A DNA stretch of 64,000 bases from Acanthococcus lagerstroemiae (lineage: Eukaryota > Arthropoda > Insecta > Hemiptera > Eriococcidae): the NCBI GenBank assembly GCA_031841125.1, contig CM063107.1:46327497-46391496 (forward strand), read 5' to 3'. Position numbers and translations under genes: made by a program. Below the pieces are notes generated by a model, which saw only the letters and a list, made by a program, of their open reading frames with translations, was not told the DNA's origin and made no database searches. Positions 11,341 to 22,180 of the stretch are shown piece after piece (within the stretch, counting starts at the first letter, position 1; each line of letters starts with the position of its first letter).

Positions 11341-12700
11341 AAACTGCTCTTGGCAGAAGTGATTCGGTTACCAGCTGATGGAGGGAAAAAAGTTCCCGTC
11401 TCTTTGGAGGTCAGAGCCGAAGTTCCAGCTGAGGCTCTGGAAAACATGACTCCACGGCTGGGGGGAGGCAAAAAACCTGTCGATGGAGAACACTTTTCCT
11501 TGCAGAAGGAAATGAAATTCTGGATAATGAATTATATTTTAAGAAGACAATATGACAATAAGGAGGTAAGACATGTGAATGTTGCCAGTTACAAGATTAT
11601 AAAGCTAACAAAAACTTTGGTTGATGAGAAGAAAACTAAATATGCTTCGCATTTGGGGTTCTACTTATTACATTCGATGTTATCGATTGCTGCCATTCAC
11701 TTCATTTATATCGGTAAAAAGTCAGTGTTGCAGCTCGGAGTTTTTCTGAAATTTACGGATCAAGTGAGGCCTCCGCCATTTCAAAGGCGACAGTCTCCAA
11801 AAAAAGTAAATTTCAGAGGAAAAACTGTCGGGAAAAAATAAGTCATTTCATTAATTATTTTGTAGATAAGATTGGTGACATTGTTCAGAACCAGTTTTCA
11901 TTGCCTTAATACTCACGAGTAGCATCAATAGGAAGCCTTCATAGAGGAGGGAGGGGGCGTAAGATTTTTGTTAGTAAAGTAGTGGCTCTCGGCTCATCAT
12001 TCCTGTTTAACAGAAGTATTTCCAAAAAAGGCATCAATTCGGGAAGAAACTCGTAAAACTGATTTTTAGCCAAAATGTTCAGGTTATTACTCTGATGAAG
12101 GGAAAAAATTATTCCCCCCTGAAGGTCCGAGCCAGAGTTTCCGCTGAGGCTCTGGAAAAGGAGGTGGCTCCACTGCAAGGGGGAAGGGAAGTAAGAAACT
12201 TTTCAAAGAAGATACTTTTTTTTTTGCGGAACGAAAAAAAATCTGGCTAATGAATTTTATTTTTAGGAACGCAATAAGGAGGTAAGACATCTGAATGTTG
12301 CCAGTTATGAAATTACAAAATAAACAAGAACTTTGGTTGATGAGAAGACAAATAAATATGGGTTTATAATAAATCTGACTGAATTTTCCAAATCCGCTTC
12401 CAAGAAGACCCCGATTTAATATCTTACTTTTTTCAGCAAAATAATTTTGCTCCTCAAAAAAAGAAAAAGTCGAATTTGGGACCCAAATCAGGATAGGATC
12501 AATGATCTGTTGCAATAATTATAATCAGCGACCCAAAATAACTCCTATTTTTATAACTTTTGTTCAATTTTTCCGGTAAAATTAACTTGGCCCCTCTGAA
12601 GGAGAAGAAGTCAAATTTGGATTTGGGAACTGGGATCGAAAATCGGATGCGATGTTCGTAATAAGTGACTCAAAATACCTGTATTTTGAAGTTAGCGGCA
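11341..12700. repeat. Direct duplication and short tandem repeats of unknown type
   Basis: About 270 bp at 11370-11640 recurs in the same orientation at about 12092-12360. Shared phrases include GCTGAGGCTCTGGAAAA, AATAAGGAGGTAAGACAT, GAATGTTGCCAGTTA and ACTTTGGTTGATGAGAAGA. A second, tandem duplication with a ~130-bp unit lies at about 12455-12690, with phrases of the type gtCaAATTTGG and gaCtCAAAATA. The first copy contains a 163-codon plus-strand open frame (11350-11841), but the second copy is not open, so I do not call a gene. Confidence 0.65.
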
Positions 12701-14454
12701 CGCCCCAGCCCCCTTCATAGGGGAAAAGTAAAAGATGCCGACTAAATGGCTGTAGTATGTGAGTGATCCGTAGTTACTCTTTGTAGAAAAAGTTGTTTCG
12801 GTGGGGATACCACCCAGATTGATTTCATGTATTTTAAAAAAATTGTTGCCAAATTTGAGCGTATCAATCAAGAAAAACCCGTGCCTCGAAAGAGTTGGAA
12901 TTACCATTTATTATTTGAGTTGGACTTCAATCAAAGGGAAAGTCCTCTCCGATACGAGCCTAAAAATTATTTTTTTTTTCAGATTGGGATTTCCAGGGTC
13001 ACGCAATCCATTTCTGAGATCTTTTTATTTTACCCCCTCTTTTAGTTTGAACAGGGAGTTAGTCTTCGATTATTCAAATTCCCACAACAGCGACCTCGAA
13101 AGAATCTTTGGACACAAAGAACGTGAAAATGGAATAATTCAAGATCAGACTCATGTGGTGCCCGAAGAATAGGAGCAAGGGGAAATAATTCCAAAAATGA
13201 ATTCAGTGACTTCAAAAATTCTTACTCAGGCATGAATAGTATTGAAATTAAAACAAAATTGAAATATTGAAAATTAGCTCCTATGTAGCCAATGTGGGGA
13301 GGAGAAGAGCGAACAGAATCCTAGTGGTTCCGTGACCCTGAAAATGGAAATCTGTGGAATGAAATAATTTTCAGGCTTATCTGAAGCATTCCCCTCGACT
13401 GAAGCTCAAATTCCGAAAATCAATACGAATTCCCATAAGAACTTGAATACCATTGAGGCGTGAGTTACCTTTCACTGATATTGCTCACACTTGGCAGATT
13501 TAAAAGAAAATATTTAGAACCGATCTAAGTCAGACTGTGACATGTATATAGTCGTAATTTAGATGTAGTCGTCGCACTGGAGCTAGAGTCAACCCCGCCT
13601 ACTTCTTCTGACAAGAATCATAGCCAAATTCCGACAAAATTATTTGCTGGAGTCTCAACTCAGAAAAATGATTTACTAGAGCCGGAGGCTGAGTCACTTT
13701 CCAACTTGGGCTTCGGGTCCAATCCCTCCAATTCCCTCCCCCTCCTTTCCATTATTGAAAACCGCTGTCTTGTTTTTCTGTCTGCTCGCAGCCCTAATCT
13801 GGTTGGATCCGTTTTTCTTCATTTTTGGGCTCCTTCGCCTTCTTCTCTATAACCAAAGTAGCAACGGTTTTGGCCCGCTTCGTTGCGGCCTCAGACGGCA
13901 GAGGTTTTCCTCCTGTTCGTGTTCTATTTTCGGTAGGCACTAGGCACATGTTTTATACTACCTTTTGATGATCAGAGAAATGGTCTCGCACTATTCGTTA
14001 AAAAAAAAGAAAAGAAAATCGTTTGATTGTCAAAGAAATAGTCCCGCACTCTTTGTTTTTTTTTAAGAGAGGGGAGGGGGAGAAGTTAATGAATTAATCG
14101 TCTGTGTTATCATTTCTGTTTTTTGTAGTTTCCGTGGGTTTTGGTTTCCCTGAGCCCCCCCCCCGTTTTATTTTTCTTTTACTACTCTTATGTTTATCTT
14201 TAACGCTAATGTTGCGTTAGCTTCATTTCTGAATTTGTCATTTTTTCCTGTTTTTAGCTCTTTTTTTTTCTTATTTTTACCTCCTAAAAGTGGTCACCCC
14301 TTCATCTTGTAATCGGTGTCTTAATAGGCAAGATTATTTCCATTCTTTCTAACAATACGCACGCCTGAGCCCTTATTATTTTACCTTCCTATTTTTAATC
14401 ACGTTTTGTTTAAATATCATTATTACATTCGGTTAACCTCACAAAAGCATGTTT
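12701..14454. other. Unassigned intronic stretch
   Basis: No motif-bearing frame. A ~50-bp phrase (GAGAAATGGTCTCGCACT-like) near 13976 recurs imperfectly near 14031 around A/T runs. The region 13960-14500 is T-rich with several homopolymer tracts. Confidence 0.5.
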
Positions 14455-14692
14455 TTATTTTCCCCGTAACTTTTTTATTTTTGTTCTCAACCCGAGCCCT
14501 GGAATCCGCCATTTCGAGAATTACCTCAGAGACGTCAGGCAGGCTGTTAGGGCTGCCTTAGCCCTCTTCTCGTCTTGCCGAAAAACTGGCCTAGGTCGAA
14601 GTTTAGCGAGTTGCTATGTGGGCTCGAACCCGGGACCTCCGGATTCCGAGACCAGCGCGCTATCCACTCGGCCAATGGAGGTAAGTTAATTG
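14455..14692 (-). mobile_element. tRNA-derived SINE, copy 1
   Basis: The minus strand opens near 14692 with CCTCCATTGGCCGAGTGGAT, containing an A-box (TGGCCGAGTGGA). About 45 bp later comes a B-box, GGTTCGAGCCC in CCCGGGTTCGAGCCCACA. The head folds poorly as a tRNA: the acceptor ends and the T-stem 3' arm do not pair, so it is a pol III promoter relic. The body runs through GACGAGAAGAGGGC, AACAGCCTGCCTGACGTC and GGCGGATTCCAGGGCTCGGG, ending in an A-rich tail near 14460. A second copy sharing the body lies on the plus strand at about 40500-40665, which supports a dispersed family. Confidence 0.75.
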
Positions 14693-15109
14693 GTTAAGTC
14701 AGACTTTTATGATTCTGAAAGGGTGTCTAAATTAATCAGGAGTCCGTTCCTAATGTCGTTGGTGACATGTACAAAATGCCTATAAGTGACATTTTACAAA
14801 TATTTCAGGAAAGCCATTTGAATATTTAACCAACTTCCGCTCACTGTCCTGTACTTCATTTTATTCATGTAACTCTTCAAATAGGAGGAATAAAACTTGC
14901 TAACCCTTCAATATGTGCCAGTAAAAAAAAAAAAAAGTTTTAACTTGCATTGATGGCATTCTATAGCCCTTCCATAACGATTACGACGCACTTGATGCAT
15001 TTGGCGCGAATAATTATTTCACACATGAGAATTTGAAACATCCTTAGCTCATTTGGCATGATAAAAATTGTATTTAAAAATACATTTGTGTAAGTAGTTT
15101 CTTTCTAGA
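14693..15109. other. Unassigned intronic stretch
   Basis: No gene or repeat recognised apart from an A-run near 14921-14936. Confidence 0.45.
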
Positions 15110-15117
15110 CTTGTAAG

Positions 15118-17047
15118 TACTGATGTGTAGTTGTTGATAGTTTCGGACTATCAATTGTTTTGATAGTAACTTAAAGTACTATCAATACTATCAAATAGGT
15201 AGTGGTTTGATAGTTTTTTACATACTATCAATACTATCAAAATTTATTTGATAGTTTTAACATTAATTATTAAAAATTTTAGGATCGATGAATAATTCAT
15301 TTATTATCAGTTCTAACAAGATTTAATCACTATTTTGTTATTAATTATTATTAATTAGAAACTAGATTGAGAATTTTTTCGAATGAAATAATAAATACAC
15401 TCTTTGTATTTTAGTATTTTACAATTGGCTTAGGCGTTAGGCCTGTTACTGTTTTGTGTTTTCTTCTTTCAAATCAGTTTAACAATTTTCGGTTCGCTGT
15501 GATTCGATTCCTATATTTTGTTATTCTAGCACCCCATCTCTCGACCTCCCCTGAGGCAGTCTGATGTCTGATCGCTCCAAATTCCTGATTCACGATGTCT
15601 GCTCCTCTGCTCGTTGCATTATTTATTTATGATGGTTATACAACGTTATAAGTTACGAGCTCTTCTGTATTCTGTCTTCTAGTTTTTTTCATCTTCTCCG
15701 CTCTTCACTTCAGTTTCCTTAACCTTAAGGAATCGATCGATCGAACTATCCATCCAGTTTCCACTCTGTTAAGAAGAACCTAACCCAACAACTTCATATT
15801 TTATTTTACATTCTATAATTTTCTAATCAATAATCAAATTTTGAGTCTTATGTGCTTGTTTAATCATGTGTGAAATCAAAAGGTCGCATATCGTGTTTTG
15901 TAAATCATAAATATGAAGAAATGAAGGAAAATTTATAATTGCTTGTTATATAATCAAAGAACTTTCTTACAAAAATGAGGAACTTGAAGAACTTGGGATC
16001 AGAATTGAAGCACTGACACTGAAGGAAGTAAATGGTGGTTTAAGCATGATAGTAAAGCTGAGGAACCCTCGTCTCTATAATTCAAAAACCAGTGGAATGA
16101 CTAAGGAAACAAGGAAAGGGGGAAATGTATTGATAACTGATAACCATATATATAATGCTAATATTGTGAATTGTGATTACTACTCCAAACTACACGCAGT
16201 CCTAATTAACTCCAATTTCATCTTCATTAAAATGAGAAAAAGGTGTCAATAACCAGTAATAGTCTGGCATTGGGTCTCATAGTCTGCTCTGAGCCTTGGC
16301 TGTGAAGAATGGAAAAAGAAATGCGAAGTACCCATCAGTTTTTCAACTTTATACTTCTACCCCCACAAATTTCAATAGCGACCATTGTCGCAACCCGCTA
16401 CCCCTGTTTATGTTTAGACTAAAGACTGAAGAGATTATTATATGATTTTTATTTTTTATAAAGCAATAAAATTTTCTTGAATGTACTCCAGCCTTTATTT
16501 ACAAAACAGGACATCTGTTTCCATCTTACTTGAGGTCAGGGTGAGGATATCAGGGACCTAATTCAAATAAAGCAAAAAGCAATAGTTTTCAGTATCGATA
16601 ATCATAACATTAACTACCAAACCCAGAACCAGAAGAGTTTAATTAATAATCAAATCATGGAATGAAAAATGAAACTGTCAAATACACATTGAGGATCGAG
16701 AAACGACTGGGAGAACGAACCTAAATCTAACGAGCTTATGGTCTCTTTCCCAACTTCCAAAATTCATCTGAATGGACGAAATCACAGTTCACAAAATCAG
16801 TAAATACTAAATAGTAAATACTAAATATTTAGTATTATTTACTATTTAGGTAACTATAATTAAATAAATTTAAAACAGTGTTGACAAATGACAAATTCAT
16901 AATTATTCATTTTGATGATTTGATAGTTTTTAAGAACTATCAATAGTGTTGATAGTCAATGAAGTAACTATCGATAGTTTGATAGTACTAAATTTACTAA
17001 AAACTATCAATGCTATCAAAAATACTATCAATTACTACACATCACTA
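15118..17047. mobile_element. hAT-type non-autonomous element F (1,930 bp)
   Basis: The ends read TACTGATGTGTAGTTG and, inverted, TAGTGATGTGTAGTAA. The element is flanked by perfect 8-bp direct repeats CTTGTAAG at 15110-15117 and 17048-17055. Both subterminal zones (about 15130-15260 and 16915-17035) are crowded with TGATAGT and its complement ACTATCA in alternating orientation, resembling transposase-binding subterminal repeats. The interior, including a 68-codon frame at 16046-16252, shows no transposase motif. Confidence 0.9.
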
Positions 17048-17055
17048 CTTGTAAG

Positions 17056-19100
17056 CGCCGTTAAAACATCAGTAAACATGAAAAAAAATGTAATGCATGC
17101 GTTATAATAAAAATATGAAAAAATTGTATAAAATTAATTCATGCGCGTATTATAAAAACATAACTAAAATACTACAGGGTTTGATTTTTCGAAATAATTT
17201 TCAATATTCGCACATTTCTCGGAGATATACTAGTCGTCCTCTTTTGCGTTTTTTTGGTTTTTTTTTGAGGTGTTGGAGAGACCTTCACTCTAGTGGTGGG
17301 TATACAACTTTCAGATAACCGAAGAAATGTTGATACGCAGGTACCAGGTGTGATAGGTAACTACAGCATTCTTTCACGCCATAATGAAGTAAGTGACGAA
17401 AAATTGGAACTAAGTACCTACACTTGTTTGCCAAGCCAAAAATGTATCAAGTGCCACGTAACACCTTATCCATTCATTTACAACATCTGTGCACGACCAA
17501 TACAATTTTCGATGCACATAACACATTTGAGTACCGCTGCCTGGGGGTGAAATGGTGAACTATTTCGTCCTGTTATCAATGCAGGCTGATAGTTTGCCTG
17601 CTGGCCTTCGTGTTTTTGTATCTAACTCATTTTCGACCAAAATGTCACTCAGGCATTTTGTGCATGTTACTATCGATGTATTAATTCAATTAGCGGACCT
17701 ACAGTCCGACTTTGCTTGCTCGCTTTTGTCGATCTTGCGAGATTCAATGATTTACTCGTACATTTCCCATCGGACATCTTATCCTCCTTCTCCAGAGGGT
17801 GCAGACCGGCTTTGTTGATGTATCAATGAAGTGACTTGGCGGCTTCTTCGAGGTCTTCGTTAGCTTTGAGGAAACTTCCACGCTACAAGAATCCCCATCA
17901 ACGAGGCCCCTTTCTAGACGTGTTCCGAGAGGCCTTTTGGTTTCAGTCCGCCTTTGCCCCCACGAACATTTCTTTGCGTCAGTCTTGAAAGTTAGCAACA
18001 TTAATCTTTTTCTAGCAACGAATATTTAAGCTAAAATTTTGATAAGTTAAACCGGTTCTATCAACTTATTGGTATGCTTAGGTGTATTTAAAATTTACGT
18101 TATTCCGCTTGACATTGTACAGCAACACTTAATATGGTAATTTAAATTCACCGTTATTCCGAGAAATTCTAGTGTAATTATACCATCGGACCGCCTACTT
18201 TCATGAGCAAAGCCCTGCTGCCTATACAAGCGACGACGTATATTCCCGCCGAACAATTCTGCCAATTTTTTTTTTTTATTGTACCACGATAACTGACTTC
18301 AATTTACTGCTAGTATCCGCGATCGGCTTGCCAACTAATCGAAATGAAATTTCCGGTTAGAATATATCTGATAATTCGATAGTTCGATCATTAAACGGTC
18401 GAATTGGCATGGTTTCGTGGGTGTATAATGATCATGGTGGAAGTATATGACGATGGATAATTACTATATAGATCGAAAGATTTAGTGTATCGTAGACGAG
18501 AGAGGGCGAGGGAAAATAAACAACTCTATTAGACCGTAGACGTGCCAAAATTCTGCTCTCAGTAATGTCGAGGAGCCGAGTTGAAAGTTACAAGTGGTGC
18601 ACTGCTCACAAACAAAAAATCAATTTCACCTCGCCATTATTGTAATATGACAAGCCCGGTGCCAGAATTCTCATATGTGGGGATGTATTCCATGGTGTTT
18701 GACGTGCTGACTCTTGAAAGTGATGTAAACCGAAGGGAGCAACATTATTTCAATCTTGCGGAGAACTGTAGTGAAAATATTCTATTACTGATGGTCAAGG
18801 AGAAGAAGAATTATTTCCCGAATCCCTTTCTTAAAGCCGGCTATGTAATACATATAATCCCAAGCCTCTAAAACCAGACACGAGCATGTTGTCAAATATC
18901 ACCATTTTCCTGTAACTCCTCTTAACACAGAGAAATGAATTTGAGAAAAATAAACACTGATTTTCAGTAAAAATGTTTCCTGGTGAAGGGAAAAATTCTC
19001 CGCCAGGCTTCCGGTACCACAGGGGGAGAACCTAAATCTGCTTTCTGGATCAGAACTCGTTTCCTATTGTCTATATACAAAACTGTTTCAAACGGAAGTT
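17056..19100. other. Unassigned intronic stretch
   Basis: Open frames of 85-96 codons at 17293-17818, 17744-18001 (minus) and 18581-18871 carry no family motif I recognise and overlap each other on opposite strands. No terminal-repeat structure was found. Confidence 0.45.
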
Positions 19101-19510
19101 AGGGTAAGGTCTGCCACGATGGCACACTTCTACACATTTGGTGCTATAACTTAAATCCTAAGCGTTGGAATTCATATTTATTTCTTTTTAATTGAAAGGT
19201 AGAAATCTTGAACACAATTGGTGAAAAGTTTGAGAGGATCCCTTCATTACAGTTTGAATAGGAGAACAAAATGTGAGACCACCTTTTTATGTCATCATGG
19301 CAGACTGGTATGCCACAATGACACACCAACAAATTTCTAACTAAACCTAGTAACATGTGGTTAATTTATTGTAAAAAAAAGATGCTGAAATGAAGAAATA
19401 TAGAATGTATTCGTATATTGTAGCATAACATCTGAGTTAACTATAATAAGAAAAGGCTACATATGCATATTTGCATTCAGTTCTATGTAAATTACCTACA
19501 TAAATTATTT

Positions 19511-20590
19511 TTAATAAATAGAAATGTTTCCAAAATATAAATCGAGGCCAGGAAATTTAATCATTTCAGCCTGCCTTGCGGTTGCGCTTTTGTTTTTTGG
19601 GGCAGCATGAATGACAGCTTCCCTATCACCGTGAGGTTCCCACTGCATATCTTCAATTTTTGGCTGGTGATAGGTTTTTTTTTCTCCTGGAATGTGAAAT
19701 TGAACCAACACGTAGTTCAGGACTTTTTGGAATAATTTCAGCCAATGAACTGAATGATTCTGGATCTGATTTCCCTGATGATTGCAATTCAAGACCAGCA
19801 TCACTCCCTTATTCATCAGCAGAAAACGACAACTTCTTTTTTACAATTTTCTTCATTTTTCTTTTCACTTTTGTTAACAGTTTTTATTTTTCTGCCCTCT
19901 CCAATAGGCACATTTGGTGTGGAAACTTTCTCTTGAACTCCGCTTTCCTTATTTTCACTTCTTGCATTCTTCTTCCTCTTTCTATATGTACTTCCAACCT
20001 TGACTTTTTCTCCTTTCTCTGCTCTAAGGCGAGCCGCTTCTTTCTTCTTATCCATCTCTGGTGTGTTGTTCATAATTTTACTGCTTCCTCTAGGACGACC
20101 TTTCTTTGCATCTGTACTAGAATTCATCACTTTTTGATGCACTGCATCAACCATCTTGCATCCAAACAATTGGCTAGCAGAAATCGCGGGTGATGCAGAT
20201 GAAGGCAAATCTATGGTTACAGGATGAGGTGTAGTCACACACGGACTGGCTAAGCGAGAAACCGGGAAAATTCCCGGTGCGACCCAGTGCTTATTTGCGC
20301 CCCAAATTCGTAAATCTCAACTTGTTTTAACGTGGCTAATGTAATCATTTATCAATCAAATATGAATATGTAATACTTGGACGCAAAAAATTGTCCTTTG
20401 CAGCGAAATGCTTTAAAAAAAAATGCTAGTTAAAAAGTCTGCAAAGCGCTCTTTCAGTTCTCAGATTTCTCGGAGCGCCCTAAAAAGCCAGTCCGTGTGT
20501 GGGTGTAGTTTCAGGTTGAGGTTCAGTCTCAGGTTCAGTTGCTACTTTAAGTTGAGGTGCAAAGTCAAATTCATTACTTGCTTCAAGTGC
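19511..20590 (-). pseudogene. pogo/Tigger-like transposase C-terminal region, decayed
   Basis: Minus strand. An acidic Pro/Glu/Thr-rich stretch (about 20560-20502) continues after MITE I into PVTIDLPSS, an AT-hook-like KKGRPRGSSK, NNTPEMDKKKEA and lysine-rich sequence, to a stop at 19816. Below that a shifted frame reads NYVLVQFHIPGEKKTYH, resembling the C-terminal strand segment of some arthropod DDE transposases, and ends at 19511. The GRPRG-x-NTPE arrangement parallels GKSTTLTSTPNKD in the remnant at 63.6 kb. No DDE catalytic core was seen. At least two frameshifts or stops make it inactive. The family assignment is inferred from motif style, not a search. Confidence 0.6.
20236..20501. mobile_element. 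hAT-type MITE I (266 bp) with perfect TIRs
   Basis: The termini are exact 15-bp inverted repeats, CACACACGGACTGGC and GCCAGTCCGTGTGTG. The flanks are perfect 8-bp duplications GGTGTAGT at 20228-20235 and 20502-20509. It interrupts the minus-strand transposase-tail frame, which is continuous on both sides once the element and one duplication are discounted. An AACCGGGAAAATTCCCGGT palindrome lies inside near 20260. No coding content. Confidence 0.93.
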
Positions 20591-20689
20591 AGGTCCACTG
20601 TATATTATGTGTCATTGTGGCAAGAGCAATAGTGTGTCATCGTGACAACGCTATGAAATGGTATTTTTCCGAACTACAAAACGATCGCA

Positions 20690-21900
20690 TGATCATTTGG
20701 CTCGGGTCGAATTGCGCCAAAAATGATCCGAACTGCGCCACCTACCTCAGACAACATAGGTCGAATTGCGCTCACAGCACTCAAGGAAGATGGGCTGAAT
20801 TGCGCCAAGGTGTTCAGAAAACATGGGGCGAGTTGCGCCGCGAACGATCTCTTGACATTGAACAATCGTTCTTCTGTGCAGCTACTTCGACTTCTAAAGT
20901 GTGCACGCTGAAAGATGAATGTACGATAAGAAGGAGGATTGTTAGTGATTATTTTGCATGTACGTAATTCTCAGTAAACAGCTAATTATTAGCTTTACAA
21001 GAACCTACTGGTTAATTTCAAGGCTGAATGCAGGAGCTTGGTTTATCCACAGAGTACAAGAGAAGACCACAGACTGAAGTAGGCAAATGGCTGCAGTGGA
21101 TTTTTGATTTGTCCCTTTTGTCAGCAACTGATGCCCAGGGTTGCTTCCAGGATGAATTCATGTCATGCATCTCTGATGACGACCGCATAGTCAAGTTTAT
21201 GGACTACATGTGGGATTATATTACATAAAGGTTGATGCAAAATTTCCTCCCACAATGTGGGCATCCATGAAAATAGAAGCACGCACTACCAACGCCTACG
21301 AAGCTTTCCATTCAAAATTGTTTTCGTACTTTTATCCCTCACATCCAAATGTTCGTTTTATGCTTACGGTAACGAATTTACAACAACACTCCGAAATATG
21401 TCAAAACAGCACAACAACTACAAAAGTGCTGAACAACCGAATAAAACGTCGACGTGAATTCATTGCCGAGAAAATAGAAGAGTTTAATTCTGGGAAAATT
21501 ACTCGATTTGACTACACGAAAAAGGTGTAATTTATTTACGCCAAGTCGACAAGGAAGAATTCCAAATAAAATATTTTAATTTTTGCAAATGTTGACAAAA
21601 GTATTGCCTACCATATTATAATAATATATTCATAATTCAGTTAATTTAGGCACATTCTTTTAAACACGCCAGAAATGAGATTTTTTGGCAGTTCGAAGTC
21701 TGCATAAAGTGCGACCAGAAGAATGATTCTTTCCTGACTCCTTCCGAATCTTTGTTCGCGGTGCAATTCAGCCTATCCGCCCTAAGAGTCTCGGCGCAAT
21801 TCGCCTTATCCCTCCTACGCAGTCTTAGCGCATTTAGCCCCATGTATTTTCGTCGCACAGCGCAATTTGGCCTTTGCCGATCATTTCCTGCCAAGTAACA
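20690..21900. mobile_element. MULE-like element remnant with 33-bp-periodic terminal repeats
   Basis: The left terminal region holds GAATTGCGCC-type cores at 20709, 20730, 20763, 20797 and 20830. The right holds inverted cores at 21760, 21793, 21827 and 21859. Apart from the first interval the spacing is 32-34 bp. Homology extends inward (CCGCGAAC, TTCTTCTG, CTTCGA). Between them lies a broken MULE-type transposase end. Terminal repeats of ~200 bp fit Mutator-like elements; a 9-bp target duplication was not identified. Confidence 0.7.
21028..21530 (+). pseudogene. MULE-type transposase, C-terminal remnant with a frameshift
   Basis: The first frame (to 21228) ends in RIVKFMDYMWDYI. The second (from 21210) continues YIKVDAKFPPTMWASM, then TNAYEAFHSKLFSYFYPSHPNVRFML. 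FPPxxWA followed by T-N-x-x-E-A/G-F-H and HPN is the conserved tail of arthropod MULE transposases. The two frames overlap by a few codons, so one frameshift separates them. The N-terminal zinc finger and DDE core are missing. It lies between the two 33-bp-repeat arms and reads from left to right. Confidence 0.72.
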
Positions 21901-22151
21901 CTCAACACCTGTTCCGGAATAACTCGATCTGTCAGATTTTTCACCCACATCTTCTTCTTCTGCTGCCGATTTTCACAAATTAGCTGATTTATGCCCAGTT
22001 TGCTGAGCTTTCTCTGTAGACGTAATCTCTTGTTTTGGTTAAATGCAATTATGTCATTTCTTAAGAAGTCAAGCAGGGTTTTATAGTCATCATCAGTTGA
22101 TACCAGGTTCCTTAACAGTAAGAATTCACGACTGAGATCTAGTTTATCCAT
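21834..22151 (-). CDS. Unassigned 105-codon open frame beside the MULE arm
   Basis: The minus-strand frame reads LDLSREFLLLRNLVSTDDDY, KTLLDFLRNDIIAFNQ and a basic RLRLQRKLSKLGI segment. Composition looks protein-like, without low complexity. Its last ~15 codons run into the right terminal repeat of the MULE-like remnant, and its start lies just inside the 3' end of the next LINE. It could be captured or transposon coding sequence. I do not recognise the family and it may be spurious. Confidence 0.3.
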   Translation of the reverse strand: MDKLDLSREFLLLRNLVSTDDDYKTLLDFLRNDIIAFNQNKRLRLQRKLSKLGINQLICENRQQKKKMWVKNLTDRVIPEQVLSVTWQEMIGKGQIALCDENTWG

Positions 22152-22180
22152 ATCTTTTATTGTGGCAATCTTCCTGGAGA

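Larger units (their letters stand above)
19105..20650. mobile_element. Possible pogo-like element bounded by GCCACNATGNCACAC repeats
   Basis: Near 19112 the sequence reads GCCACGATGGCACAC and near 19313 GCCACAATGACACAC. Near 20608 and 20630 the inverted forms GTGTCATTGTGGCA and GTGTGTCATCGTGAC occur. Two copies at each end in opposite orientation suggest element termini around the minus-strand transposase-tail pseudogene. Exact boundaries and a target duplication were not found. Confidence 0.5.

Noticed and set aside
11350..11841. Possible 163-codon gene
   Set aside because: It lies in a direct duplication whose other copy is full of stops, and no family resemblance was seen.
14618..14692. 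Functional tRNA gene on the minus strand
   Set aside because: A- and B-boxes are present, but the acceptor ends and T-stem do not pair, and the sequence continues into a SINE body that recurs at 40.5 kb.
19660..20193. Plus-strand 177-codon frame
   Set aside because: It is antisense to the transposase-tail remnant; its composition is the complement of Lys/Glu-rich coding sequence.
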